Positions 37,999-46,443 of a stretch of DNA of 64,000 nucleotides are shown one piece after another. The translations under genes and the position numbers were made by a program. Numbering within the stretch: position 1 is the first letter of the stretch; each line of letters begins with the position of its first letter. The DNA is taken from contig NZ_WNIJ01000001.1 of NCBI RefSeq assembly GCF_009725755.1, positions 558,001 to 622,000 of the forward strand. Direction: 5' to 3'. Below the pieces are notes generated by a model, which made no database searches, was not told where the DNA came from, and was given only the letters and a program-made list of their open reading frames with translations. This DNA is from Bombella sp. ESL0385 (GTDB taxonomy: Bacteria > Pseudomonadota > Alphaproteobacteria > Acetobacterales > Acetobacteraceae).

Positions 37999-39216
37999 AT
38001 GTTGCATTTTATAGCCTCTGGGCTTTCGCATTTATTTGCTGAAAGTCCAGAGCTGGCCTTTTTCCTCTCTATCGGGTTGGGGTATTTGGTAGGGCGTATA
38101 AAGGTCGGAGCCTTCCAGCTTGGTGGGGTGGCAGGGTCTTTATTAGTCGCAGTTTTGCTCAGTCAATATGGTGTGCAGATTAGCTCCAACCTTAAAACGG
38201 TCCTTTTTGTCTTGTTCATCTATGCGGTGGGCTATCGCAGCGGGCCGGGTTTTTTCCGCTCTTTAGGGCGGCAATCCTGTAAGGAAATCGCCTTAGCGGT
38301 GATTATGGCCATGAGCGGCCTTGGCACGGTTGTTATCCTAGGCCGGTTATTTCATTTAGATAAAGGGATGGCTGCGGGCTTAGCGGCTGGGGGATTGACC
38401 CAATCTGCGATGATTGGCACCGCAGGATCGGCCTTAGAAAAGTTAGGTCTGCCTTTAGCGCAAGTACAGCAATTACAAGGTAATGTCGCCATTGGTTATG
38501 CGGTGACCTACATTTTTGGCTCTATCGGCACAATCATTTTTTGTGTGAATATTCTGCCCTTTTGCATGGGCCGGTCTTTAGCGGAGGATGCGCGTAATAC
38601 AGGGCTTACCCCTACTGAGGATGCTGTACTAGAAACGTCAAAACATTCAGCCATCCCGCCGGTGATTCTGCCAGTGGGGACGGACCTTGTTTATAATATG
38701 TTCGGCGTTGCAGCGGGATTGTTGCTGGGATTGGTGGTGGTTCATTGGGGGGATATTCCCCTTACATTAGGGAGCGGGGGCGGAGCGTTGCTCTCTGGCT
38801 TGGTGTTTGGCTGGTGGCAAGGGCGGCACCCTCATTATGGGGCTATGCCCTCATCAGTTTGTGCCTTTTGGAGCATGTTTGGCTTAGCGGGGTTTGTGGC
38901 AGTGATGGGCCTGCAAACCGGGCAACGCGCCGTGGCGGTGATTGCAGAGCATGGGGTTATGTTGTTGTTATTAGGGGGGCTGGTAACGCTTATCCCCCTC
39001 ATGATTACGGCATTGATTGGCTATTTTGTATTAGGCTATCGCAATGTGGCTCTCTTTGCCGGGGCTTTAGCGGGGACGCGTAGTTCTAACCCTGCTTTTG
39101 GGGAGATTTTAGCCAAAGCGGGTCATAGTAGCCCTACAATTCCGTTTGCGATTACTTATGCACTTGCCAATGTATTACTCACATTGCTGGGCCCGCTCAT
39201 CGTGGCCCTTGTGTAG
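37999..39216 (+). CDS. AspT/YidE-type (AAE family) membrane transporter, short form
   Basis: A 405-residue polytopic membrane protein of the aspartate:alanine exchanger (AAEx) family. Two repeated halves of about five helices each are visible; the first contains YAVGYRSGPGFFRSLG and AGGLTQSAMIGTAGSALEKLG, the second ALAGTRSSNPAFGEIL. Family members are usually about 540–560 residues, with a large cytoplasmic loop carrying RCK_C domains. Here the halves are joined by only about 45 residues, so those domains are absent. It lies 15 bases before the asparaginase gene, which suggests a role in aspartate or a related substrate. Confidence 0.82.
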   Translation: MLHFIASGLSHLFAESPELAFFLSIGLGYLVGRIKVGAFQLGGVAGSLLVAVLLSQYGVQISSNLKTVLFVLFIYAVGYRSGPGFFRSLGRQSCKEIALAVIMAMSGLGTVVILGRLFHLDKGMAAGLAAGGLTQSAMIGTAGSALEKLGLPLAQVQQLQGNVAIGYAVTYIFGSIGTIIFCVNILPFCMGRSLAEDARNTGLTPTEDAVLETSKHSAIPPVILPVGTDLVYNMFGVAAGLLLGLVVVHWGDIPLTLGSGGGALLSGLVFGWWQGRHPHYGAMPSSVCAFWSMFGLAGFVAVMGLQTGQRAVAVIAEHGVMLLLLGGLVTLIPLMITALIGYFVLGYRNVALFAGALAGTRSSNPAFGEILAKAGHSSPTIPFAITYALANVLLTLLGPLIVALV

Positions 39217-39231
39217 GGGAGGTGCGTGTTG

Positions 39232-40344
39232 ATGATGAAGGGGGCTATGGGGATGAAAGCTTACATAAGGGCAGTTTTTATGGTGTTGACGATGTTACCT
39301 TGGGGGACAAGCCTTATGGCGGCCGCTCCTGCGTCTGGCGGGGGAAGCACAGGGCAGGGGCCCTTACCGCGTGTTCTTATCTTAGCCACAGGGGGCACGA
39401 TTGCGGGCAAGGCTGACCCACGCTCGGCCATTGGTTATGATGCCGGGGCGGCAACAGGCCAGCAACTCATCGCGAACGTGCCGGGGCTGGACAAGCTTGC
39501 GCATCTTCAGGTGGAGCAAATTGCTAATATTCCCTCGCAGGATATGAATCATACGGTCTGGTTCCGTCTCGCAGAGCGGATTAATGCCGCCTTTGCTCAT
39601 CATGAGGCGGATGCGGTGGTTATCACCCACGGCACGGATACGATGGAGGAGACGGCCTTCTTCCTCGATACTGTGTTGCACCATGAGCAAGCTGTGGTGA
39701 TGACAGGTTCTATGCGTCCTGGCTCAGCCATTAGTGCGGATGGTCCGGCGAATATTTACGAGGCTGTGCAGGTCGCTACCCATCCCCACGCACGCGGGCG
39801 GGGTGTGTTGGTGGTGCTGAATGATACAATCCATGCGGCCCATTGGGTGAGTAAGGCTGATAGCACAGCGTTGCAAACCTTTACCTCCCGTCATGCAGGG
39901 CCTGTTGGGATTGTGGACCCGGCAGCGGTGCGTTTTTTTGCCCCACCGCGCTCGCGTTTGGCGATGGCACTCCCCAAAGAGCAGAGCTTGCCAGCTGTTG
40001 ATGTGATTTACGCTCATGCGGATATGGATGGACGGCAGATTGATGAATCCATTCGTGCAGGGGTAAAAGGGCTTGTGATTGCCGGGATGGGCGATGGCAA
40101 TGTCTCTGCCTCGGCCATGAAAGCACTGGACCGTGCCGTAGCAGCGGGGCTTGTGGTTGTGCGCTCTAGCCATGTGGGGGATGGGTTTGTTAACCGGAAT
40201 GTAGAGGTTGATGATAATGCGCATCATTTTGTGGCATCATATGACCTAAACCCCCAAAAGGCTCGGATATTGCTCCAACTTCTCTTAGCGGCAGATGTGC
40301 GGGATGTTGGAGATGTGCAACAGGCTTTTGCTTTCGGGTATTGA
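39232..40344 (+). CDS. ansB: Exported L-asparaginase (type II)
   Basis: Hydrolyses L-asparagine to aspartate and ammonia. The ATG at 39232 (GGGGAGG 9 bases upstream) gives 370 residues with a Sec signal peptide ending around SLMAAAP, so the enzyme is periplasmic. The two asparaginase signatures are present: LATGGTIAGKAD (first nucleophile Thr) and VITHGTDTMEETAFFL (Thr-Asp pair), plus MTGSMRPGSAISADGPANI. It follows the AAE-type transporter by 15 bases; together they could take aspartate from periplasmic asparagine. A GTG at 39226 is an alternative start. Confidence 0.93.
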   Translation: MMKGAMGMKAYIRAVFMVLTMLPWGTSLMAAAPASGGGSTGQGPLPRVLILATGGTIAGKADPRSAIGYDAGAATGQQLIANVPGLDKLAHLQVEQIANIPSQDMNHTVWFRLAERINAAFAHHEADAVVITHGTDTMEETAFFLDTVLHHEQAVVMTGSMRPGSAISADGPANIYEAVQVATHPHARGRGVLVVLNDTIHAAHWVSKADSTALQTFTSRHAGPVGIVDPAAVRFFAPPRSRLAMALPKEQSLPAVDVIYAHADMDGRQIDESIRAGVKGLVIAGMGDGNVSASAMKALDRAVAAGLVVVRSSHVGDGFVNRNVEVDDNAHHFVASYDLNPQKARILLQLLLAADVRDVGDVQQAFAFGY

Positions 40345-40428
40345 GAAGCAGCCCTGCATCTTCATCAGTTTATAAGCCGGAGCCTTCCGCGGTAGGGTGG
40401 CGAATATTTTAGATGAGGAGGGCAGGGC

Positions 40429-41652
40429 ATGAGCATCAAAGCAAAGGTGTCACAAAGGAGGGCGCGGCATATGTGCTTAACCCGGCGTGGTGTGTTGAGT
40501 GGCCTTGTGGGTTTAGCGGCTACCCCCATTGCAGGGCGGGCCATCGGGCCGATTGCCTCTGGGCTGAGTGTGACGAGCATGCCCCCGCGCCCGTGGGGGG
40601 CAGAGGCTCCGCCGGTTAATCTGCCTGACCCCGATATATTAGTTTTGGACCCCGCCTTTGGGCAGGTGAATTACGGCAACGCCCCTTTACAGCGTGTATG
40701 GCAAGGGGCTGGCTGGTTGGAGGGGCCTGCATGGTGTACGGTTGGGCGGTTCCTCCTACTTAGTGATACGCTTGCAAGCCGGCAATATCGGTATGATCCA
40801 GAGGATGGGCCGCAAGGGCATATCAGCGTGTATCGCCGGGAGAGCTATAATGCTAATGGCAATACATTTGATGAAGAAGGCCGGTTAATTACCTGCGAGC
40901 ATGGGATGCGCCGTGTTATCCGTTGGGAGCATGATGGCAGAGCAAGCGTCTTGGCCGACCGGTATCGCGGTAAGCCGCTTAACTCTCCTAATGATGTTGT
41001 CGTAGCCCCTGATGGGGGCATCTGGTTTACCGACCCCGGCTATGGGGATGGTGTGGTAGAAGGCCATGCCGATGCGGAGGGGCCAGCAAACCCTCATCGG
41101 CATCTGAATCCTTATTTGGATGCTGAGCTGACAAGCCAATATGGCGGGTTGCAGCGGCAGGAGGACCATACATTCCGCATTGATGGGCAGACAGGCAAGA
41201 TAGAGGCTGTACTATCCCAAAAGGATGTTGCTGGCCCTAATGGGCTTTGCTTCTCACCTGATGGCACAAAGCTTTATGTGGTTTCATCAGGTGTTGCTTT
41301 GGGTGCGCAACCGCCCTTGCCAGACCACAGCATCCATGTGTTCGATATAAAGCAGGGCCGCCCGGTAAATGGACGGATTTTTACGGATTTCACCGTAGCA
41401 GGCCATCCGATGCGCCCTGATGGTCTCCGTGCCGATGTGGAGGGTAATCTTTGGTGCGGGGCATGGGGGCCGTTAGGGCTGTGCGGTGTGCTGATTTATA
41501 ACCCAGAAGGAAAGATGATAGGCCGTATTCGCCTGCCCATTGGCTGCTCCAACCTCACTTTTGGTGGGCCGAAACGGAATATCCTATATATGTGCTGTGG
41601 CACGGCCCTCTTTAGCCTCGTGACGGCAACCCAAGGGGCAGGGTATTGCTAA
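40429..41652 (+). CDS. Gluconolactonase (SMP-30 family) with Tat signal
   Basis: A 407-residue SMP-30/gluconolactonase-family beta-propeller that would open glucono-lactone made by periplasmic glucose oxidation. The leader contains CLTRRGVLSGLVGLAATP, a twin-arginine motif, so it is probably exported folded. Core motifs are GWLEGPAWC (ligand Glu), SYNANGNTFDEEGRLITCEHG, LNSPNDVVVAPDGGIWFTDPGYG (Asn and Asp ligands) and GPNGLCFSPDGTKLYVVSSG. It fits the acetic-acid-bacterial lifestyle and would supply gluconate to the gntK route at 28 kb. Confidence 0.88.
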   Translation: MSIKAKVSQRRARHMCLTRRGVLSGLVGLAATPIAGRAIGPIASGLSVTSMPPRPWGAEAPPVNLPDPDILVLDPAFGQVNYGNAPLQRVWQGAGWLEGPAWCTVGRFLLLSDTLASRQYRYDPEDGPQGHISVYRRESYNANGNTFDEEGRLITCEHGMRRVIRWEHDGRASVLADRYRGKPLNSPNDVVVAPDGGIWFTDPGYGDGVVEGHADAEGPANPHRHLNPYLDAELTSQYGGLQRQEDHTFRIDGQTGKIEAVLSQKDVAGPNGLCFSPDGTKLYVVSSGVALGAQPPLPDHSIHVFDIKQGRPVNGRIFTDFTVAGHPMRPDGLRADVEGNLWCGAWGPLGLCGVLIYNPEGKMIGRIRLPIGCSNLTFGGPKRNILYMCCGTALFSLVTATQGAGYC

Positions 41653-41689
41653 TGCTTTTTCCCATGCCCCATGTGTCCCACGCTCCAAC

Positions 41690-41755
41690 GGAGTTACCCA
41701 CAATTTTGGCGGATGAAATAGTGGATGATGTGGGGATGAGGCTGTGGATAGGTGG
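41690..41755. promoter_or_regulatory. Cluster of DnaA-box-like 9-mers
   Basis: TTACCCACA at 41694–41702 and TGTGGATAG at 41743–41751 each differ by one base from the DnaA box (TTATCCACA or its complement), and AGTGGATGA at 41720–41728 by two. They lie in a 160-base gap without a gene. This may be a DnaA-regulated promoter or chance; there is no full oriC layout. Confidence 0.3.
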
Positions 41756-41821
41756 GGAGAAGCATATGTGTCATACTCTGTACATGACGTTACTTCTTAG
41801 AGAGGATAGGGAGTGACAATA

Positions 41822-42703
41822 ATGCACCCTCAAACAATTCAGGTCTTTTTGCCATTTGGTAATCCGCAAAGTCTTCGTGTGGCCTGGGTGACGACCCGCC
41901 TTGTAAATGTCATTGAGATTCCAAGGGCGCAGCTGGATCGTTTTATGAGGATGTCAGAAGCTCAAGCTGTGGGGCTTTATTTTTTGTTTGGTGAAGATGA
42001 ACAAACAGAACATCCCCAAGTTTATATAGGGCAAACAGAGCGGCTAGGTGAGCGATTAAAAGAGCATAATAGGAGTAAGGATTTTTGGAATAAAGCAGTG
42101 GTGGTTGTATCGCGTGCGGAGAGCTTGAATGTAGCACATGGTCGCTTTCTGGAAGCAATGGCGATACAAAAAACAAAAGAGGTGGAACGTTACATATTGA
42201 GCAACGGTAATACGGGTATTTTGCCGCAAGTTCATCCTTCTGTAAAAGCCGAATGTGTAGAGTTATTTGGAACGATTGATATTTTATTGACAACCCTAGG
42301 GTATCCTCTTTTTGAACTAAAATTGAAAAGGAGTGTCGCTAAAGGGCAGGTGAGAGAGGATGAGAAGCTTTCTGAGGTAGAGAAATTATTTTTCTGCCGA
42401 GGAGATGGCGTGGAAGGGTGCGGTATTTATACGGAAGAGGGGATGGTCGTTCTTAAAGGCTCTTACGGGCGAGTAGAATCAAAGGGTTTGAGGGCTTATT
42501 CCCCGAGCTGTGTCGCACAACGAGAGAGGGCTATTAAGGAAGGGATATTGAAGTGGGAGGGGCAGAAATTACGGTTAATGCAAGATAGAGTTTTTACAAA
42601 TCCATCCCCTGCCGCTAGTTTTTTATTGGGGCGTGCAGCAAATGGATGGATAGAATGGAAGGACGAGACAGGGCACACATTGTCGGAATGTGTCAGGGAG
42701 TAA
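41822..42703 (+). CDS. GIY-YIG nuclease-like protein with DUF4357
   Basis: A 293-residue protein. The N-terminal part contains GLYFLFGED, then VYIGQTERLGERLKEHNRSKDFWNKAVVV, the order expected of a GIY-YIG endonuclease-like fold (first Tyr, then YIG/Q, then Arg). HGRFLEAMAIQKTKEVERY follows, with the probable catalytic Glu. From about residue 210 the segment LKGSYGRVESKGLRAYSP to the end matches the small DUF4357 domain that often accompanies such nucleases. Base composition looks AT-richer than the neighbours, a hint of recent acquisition. ATG 41822 is preferred to GTG 41813 for spacing. Its target is unknown. Confidence 0.8.
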   Translation: MHPQTIQVFLPFGNPQSLRVAWVTTRLVNVIEIPRAQLDRFMRMSEAQAVGLYFLFGEDEQTEHPQVYIGQTERLGERLKEHNRSKDFWNKAVVVVSRAESLNVAHGRFLEAMAIQKTKEVERYILSNGNTGILPQVHPSVKAECVELFGTIDILLTTLGYPLFELKLKRSVAKGQVREDEKLSEVEKLFFCRGDGVEGCGIYTEEGMVVLKGSYGRVESKGLRAYSPSCVAQRERAIKEGILKWEGQKLRLMQDRVFTNPSPAASFLLGRAANGWIEWKDETGHTLSECVRE

Positions 42704-42715
42704 AGTGAAGGTGCA

Positions 42716-43423
42716 TTATTCGTCGTGCGCCTTTAAGTAATAAGCGCGTTCTATTTTACCATCGGCTTTAAACTCATAGACGAGCGGGGTGCCGGTGGGG
42801 AGTTCTAGCGTGCAGGTTTCTGCCGGGCTGAGGCTGTTTAGTTGACTGATGAGCGCGCGCATAACCGTCCCGTGGGTGATGACAAGCAAGGATTGCCCCG
42901 CCTGTAAGCTGGGGCGGAGTGTGTTTTGCCAATAAGGAAGGACGCGCTTTATTGTCGTAGCGAGGCTCTCTCCTTTGGGGAGGTCAGCGCGGGGGAGGCT
43001 GCCATAGCGTGGGTCATGGCCGGGATAATGGGGGCTGTTTTCCTTAACTTCCGGTGGGGTAATGGCAAAGCCGCGCCGCCATTGTTGGACCTGCTCAGCC
43101 CCATAGCGGGCAATAATATCGTTTTTCTCCAGCCCTTGTAGGGCACCGTAATGACGTTCATTTAGCCGCCAGCTTTTATGTTCGGGGAGCCATGTTTGGT
43201 TAAGCTCATCCAAGCAATGCCATAAAGTATGGATGGTGCGTTTAAGCATAGAGCAATGAGCTGCATGGAACTGGAAGCCATGTGCACGCATCAGGCGGCC
43301 TGCTCTTCTGGCTTCTTCATGACCTGCGGGGGAGAGGTCTAAATCATACCATCCGGTGAAGAGATTAGCATGATTACCAAGGCTCTGCCCGTGGCGCATG
43401 AGCACGAGTCTTGCATGGGTCAT
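42716..43423 (-). CDS. gpmA: 2,3-bisphosphoglycerate-dependent phosphoglycerate mutase
   Basis: Interconverts 3- and 2-phosphoglycerate. The 235-residue histidine-phosphatase fold has the catalytic LVLMRHGQSLGNHANLFTGWYDLDLSPAG, the LNERHYGALQGLEK block, ITPPEV and the second histidine in VITHGTVMRALISQL. GGGAGG lies 4 bases before the ATG. It converges on the GIY-YIG gene with a 12-base gap. Confidence 0.93.
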   Translation of the reverse strand: MTHARLVLMRHGQSLGNHANLFTGWYDLDLSPAGHEEARRAGRLMRAHGFQFHAAHCSMLKRTIHTLWHCLDELNQTWLPEHKSWRLNERHYGALQGLEKNDIIARYGAEQVQQWRRGFAITPPEVKENSPHYPGHDPRYGSLPRADLPKGESLATTIKRVLPYWQNTLRPSLQAGQSLLVITHGTVMRALISQLNSLSPAETCTLELPTGTPLVYEFKADGKIERAYYLKAHDE

Positions 43424-43581
43424 GGGGCCTCCCTCTTAATGGTTAGGGCTGTAACGCTACAAGAGGATTATAGGGGACGCCAAGAGAGAATGCCCCGCCT
43501 ATCATGCATGGCTTCTCATACTTGCCAGATGGTTAAGGATGGGCCATGCAGAATATGTGATGATATAGAAGGACGCCATTC

Positions 43582-44121
43582 ATGATTGAGAAGAAAGACG
43601 ACTCATTACTACAGCGGGAAGGTAATTCCGGCCTGATTATGGGGATATTGATTGTTATCGCAGGTCTTGTGATGGCAGTGACCCCGGTACTGACCTTCAT
43701 CTCTCTTACCGCTTTGGTAGCTGCTTTGTTGTTTGTGGCGGGGATTTGTACATTGGTTGATGTCTTCCGCCGTAATGCCATGGAGCGTAAAATGCTCGAT
43801 GGGCTTTTGGGGATATGTTTTATCGTCCTAGCGGGTCTGATTTTCTTTAATCCGATTGGTGCCGCGATTGGTTTAACGGTGTGGATCGCCGCTTGGTTCA
43901 TCGTCCGTGGTGTGATGGAGCTTGCAGGTATGGGGGCCTCTCCTTATGGCCGTGGCTTTATGGCGATTGATGCGTTAGTGAATATCGTTCTCGGTGTGAT
44001 GCTGCTGTGCTTAAACCCCATCACCGCACAGGCTGCTTTAGGTTTTTATGTAGCGATTAGTTTGATTTTCTGGGGTTTTTCTTTGATTTACCGGAGCGCG
44101 TTACTGAAGCATTTGCTCTAA
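43582..44121 (+). CDS. HdeD-family (DUF308) membrane protein
   Basis: A 179-residue integral membrane protein with six predicted helices in three pairs, typical of the DUF308/HdeD family linked to acid resistance in enterobacteria. Clear segments include GLIMGILIVIAGLVMAVTPV, TALVAALLFVAGICTLVDVF, GICFIVLAGLIFFNP and VNIVLGVMLLCLNP. AAGGA lies upstream of the ATG. A role in acid tolerance would suit an acetic acid bacterium but is inferred only from the family. A hairpin follows. Confidence 0.88.
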   Translation: MIEKKDDSLLQREGNSGLIMGILIVIAGLVMAVTPVLTFISLTALVAALLFVAGICTLVDVFRRNAMERKMLDGLLGICFIVLAGLIFFNPIGAAIGLTVWIAAWFIVRGVMELAGMGASPYGRGFMAIDALVNIVLGVMLLCLNPITAQAALGFYVAISLIFWGFSLIYRSALLKHLL

Positions 44122-44156
44122 ATGCGTTGATGATGGCATATCATAAGTATAAAGAG

Positions 44157-44187
44157 ACCCGGCCTCGCATAGTGGCTGGGTATCTTT
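44157..44187 (+). terminator. Hairpin after the HdeD-like gene
   Basis: ACCCGGCC / GGCTGGGT, 8 bp with one mismatch and a 9-base loop, followed by ATCTTTATA. A related sequence in the opposite orientation occurs at 45675–45707. Confidence 0.6.
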
Positions 44188-44210
44188 ATATAGGGGTATG
44201 AGACGGATGA

Positions 44211-44852
44211 GTGAAAACGGGGGAATGTTCTCTCTCTATAAAGAATGGCATGTGGGCTGTGGTCATTCTTCTTGTTGGCTATATTGGGGGGCATGCTGCT
44301 TATGCTGAGGATGCCGCCTCTCCAGCCCCAATACCTGTTCGTGCCGGTTTGCTTACAAAGTCAGCGCGTATTGGGACGTGGGGGTATGGTTGTGCGTACC
44401 CTGATAAAACGGGCAAAGCTCATATAATTAGTTGTGGGGTTGGTGGGCCTTTTCGTTCAGGTGTGTTGGCAGGGGCTATTGGTGGGTCTGCAATCTTTTT
44501 GCGCGTAACGTCTGATGTGGCGCAGAAGCCGATCGCCCAACAATTTTGGGGGGTTCTTGTAATATTTCCCAGAGCTGTGGCAGTTGACCAAACAGTGCCA
44601 GCGCAACTTGTGGTAGATCAGACGCATAAAGTTTTAATTCCATGGGCGTTTTGTAGCTTTTTAGGATGTCAGACTATTGCTAGGGTTCTCCATGAGGATT
44701 TTCTCCAGATAATGAAGGCGGGAAAGCAGGCGCGTTTTATAGCGAAGCAGAAAGATGGCACGCTATGGTCTTACGATTTTACCCTGGATGGGGTGAATAC
44801 GGGCATTACACAGATTAACCAGTGGATTGAGCATGGTGAGTTAACCCCTTAA
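44211..44852 (+). CDS. Secreted IalB-like protein, paralogue 1
   Basis: A 213-residue exported protein resembling the invasion-associated locus B (IalB) family of Alphaproteobacteria. The leader (WAVVILLVGYIGGHAAYA before EDA) is a Sec signal peptide. The mature domain has the family's four-Cys layout: GTWGYGCAYPDK, then SCGVG, and in the second half FCSFLGC. Before that comes the VFPRAVAVDQTVPAQLVVDQ-type strand pair. It is the first of four tandem copies. The start could be the GTG at 44211 or the ATG at 44250. Function in this organism is unknown. Confidence 0.65.
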   Translation: MKTGECSLSIKNGMWAVVILLVGYIGGHAAYAEDAASPAPIPVRAGLLTKSARIGTWGYGCAYPDKTGKAHIISCGVGGPFRSGVLAGAIGGSAIFLRVTSDVAQKPIAQQFWGVLVIFPRAVAVDQTVPAQLVVDQTHKVLIPWAFCSFLGCQTIARVLHEDFLQIMKAGKQARFIAKQKDGTLWSYDFTLDGVNTGITQINQWIEHGELTP

Positions 44853-44987
44853 TCGTGCATTAAGGCATTAACTAACAGAGTTTTTAAGGAATATAGGCAG
44901 AGGCATTGGGCGTGTAGTGCTGGCTTTGCGGGGTAAATGCGTTAGCGTCCGTTGCAAAATACGCCTATGATAAGGATAAAGATAAGA

Positions 44988-45605
44988 ATGATGCGTTTTG
45001 TAAAAGGCGGCCTATGCGCGCTGGCTGTGTGTCTTGCTGGTAGCTCTTATGCTCATGCAGGAACCTCCCCTGATGCTGTACCAGCAAGTCCCGGCTTTGT
45101 GAAAAAAGCGATGACAATGGGTCCATGGGGGTATGGGTGTGTCTATCCGGGTAAGGCTAGTCCAGCAAGTGCTACGGTATGTACGGTAGGCCGTGCTTTT
45201 GCCATAGGTAAGACCCCCTAGCAAACTAGCAAAAATGGGATGGTGATGTTTTTACGTCAAACAACGGATATGAAGGCTCGACCCATTGTGCAGCAGCCTT
45301 GGGGGGGGGCCGTCGTTTCCCCGGCATCTGTGGCGGTGGACCAAAGCGTGCCTGCTCAGTTAGTTATTGAGCAAGGTCCAACTTTGTCTATTAATTGGCG
45401 GTCTTGTACAGATTTAGGATGCAGCGCACGGATTCCGGCTATACCGGAGGCTGTTATTCAGGCTTTGAAGACTAAAAAACAGGCGCATTTCACTGCAAAG
45501 CAGAAGAACGGCACAGTCTATTCTTATGACTTTTCTTTGGATGTTGTAAATACAGGTCTAACACAGGTTGATAGCTGGATTGAGCATGGTGAATTAATCC
45601 CCTAA
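44988..45605 (+). pseudogene. IalB-like paralogue 2, interrupted by an in-frame stop
   Basis: The reading frame runs from a signal peptide (MMRFVKGGLCALAVCLAGSS, ending AHA) through MGPWGYGCVYPG and VCTVGRAF to a TAG at 45219–45221. It then continues in the same frame with MVMFLRQTTDMKARPIVQQPWG, a Cys-containing SCTDLGC and IEHGELIP, which match paralogue 1. Nothing else is lost: no frameshift or deletion is visible. It looks like a recent nonsense mutation, or a sequencing error. Translating through the stop would restore a full protein of about 205 residues. Confidence 0.75.
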
Positions 45606-45674
45606 TATGTGGATTATGATGGAGTGGGTTGCGAACTCCCATATTATTTGGGGGCTATGCTCTCGTAAATAGAG

Positions 45675-45707
45675 ATACCCAGCCTTCATTATAAGACCGG
45701 GTGTTTT
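45675..45707 (+). terminator. Weak hairpin with T-run after paralogue 2
   Basis: GATACCCAGCC and GACCGGGT flank a 10-base loop and are followed by GTTTTTG. The stem has two mismatches, so it is weak. Confidence 0.4.
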
Positions 45708-45721
45708 TGTAAGGGGCTATC

Positions 45722-46408
45722 ATGGTACGTTTTGTTCTGCAAAAGAGGGTAATGCCGTTGGTAAAGAGCGGCCTCTTGGCTTGCCTCTTATGTTGGGGCA
45801 GTAACGCTTTTGCGCGCGTGGATTGGGGGAATCCTCATCTGCCTTTTGATACAGGTACTGAGCAGGTGAGAGGCGCGATAAGGACGAGTTTGGCGCGGAA
45901 CTGGTGGAGCTGGGGGTTGGGATGCCTCCCCGGGACGCCAGAGTGGCATAATAACGTTACCAAATGTTGGGTTAGTCGTCCTTTTATGGGAGGGACAGTA
46001 ACAGATAATTTTTTATCAGGTGGCGAGATATTCTTAGCGCGTGAGGAAGCCCCATCGTCGCAGCATCCATGGTTTGTGCTGGTTATCTTCCCAGATATGG
46101 TAGAGGCAGACCAGAGCATCCCTCTACAGCTTGTGGTGGACCACGGCCCACCAATGGCAATAGGGTGGGATGTGTGTTACGGTAAGAAATGCAAAGCGGC
46201 GTTTCGCCCCGAGGTATCAAACGCGTTTGTACAATCTCTTAAACAAGCAAAACATGCCCATCTGACAGTGACATTGAAGAATGGCACAAAATGGTTCTAC
46301 AATCTGGGCTTTATGAACTTTCGGTTCATGCTTGATAATGTGACCAGATTTACTGAGACGCAGCCGGAATGTCAGTCCTGTGAGGCCCCAAAAGCAGCAG
46401 GGCCATAA
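45722..46408 (+). CDS. Secreted IalB-like protein, paralogue 3
   Basis: A 228-residue exported protein. The signal peptide SGLLACLLCWGSNAFA ends before RVDWG. The mature region keeps the same layout as its neighbours: a Trp-Gly-x-Gly-Cys start (WSWGLGCLPGT), KCWVSRPF, GGEIFLAR, VEADQSIPLQLVVDHG and CYGKKC. It is the most diverged copy and has extra residues between the signal and the first Cys and at the C-terminus (a CQSC tail). A GTAAGGGG-type site precedes the ATG. Confidence 0.62.
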   Translation: MVRFVLQKRVMPLVKSGLLACLLCWGSNAFARVDWGNPHLPFDTGTEQVRGAIRTSLARNWWSWGLGCLPGTPEWHNNVTKCWVSRPFMGGTVTDNFLSGGEIFLAREEAPSSQHPWFVLVIFPDMVEADQSIPLQLVVDHGPPMAIGWDVCYGKKCKAAFRPEVSNAFVQSLKQAKHAHLTVTLKNGTKWFYNLGFMNFRFMLDNVTRFTETQPECQSCEAPKAAGP

Positions 46409-46443
46409 GGGGGGGTATGAGAGCGGTGTGGGAAGGAATGAAA

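Noticed and set aside
45240-45605. A separate small gene starting at the ATG after the stop in paralogue 2
   Set aside because: It has no signal peptide or ribosome-binding site and continues the upstream frame without a gap, so it is the second half of the interrupted gene.
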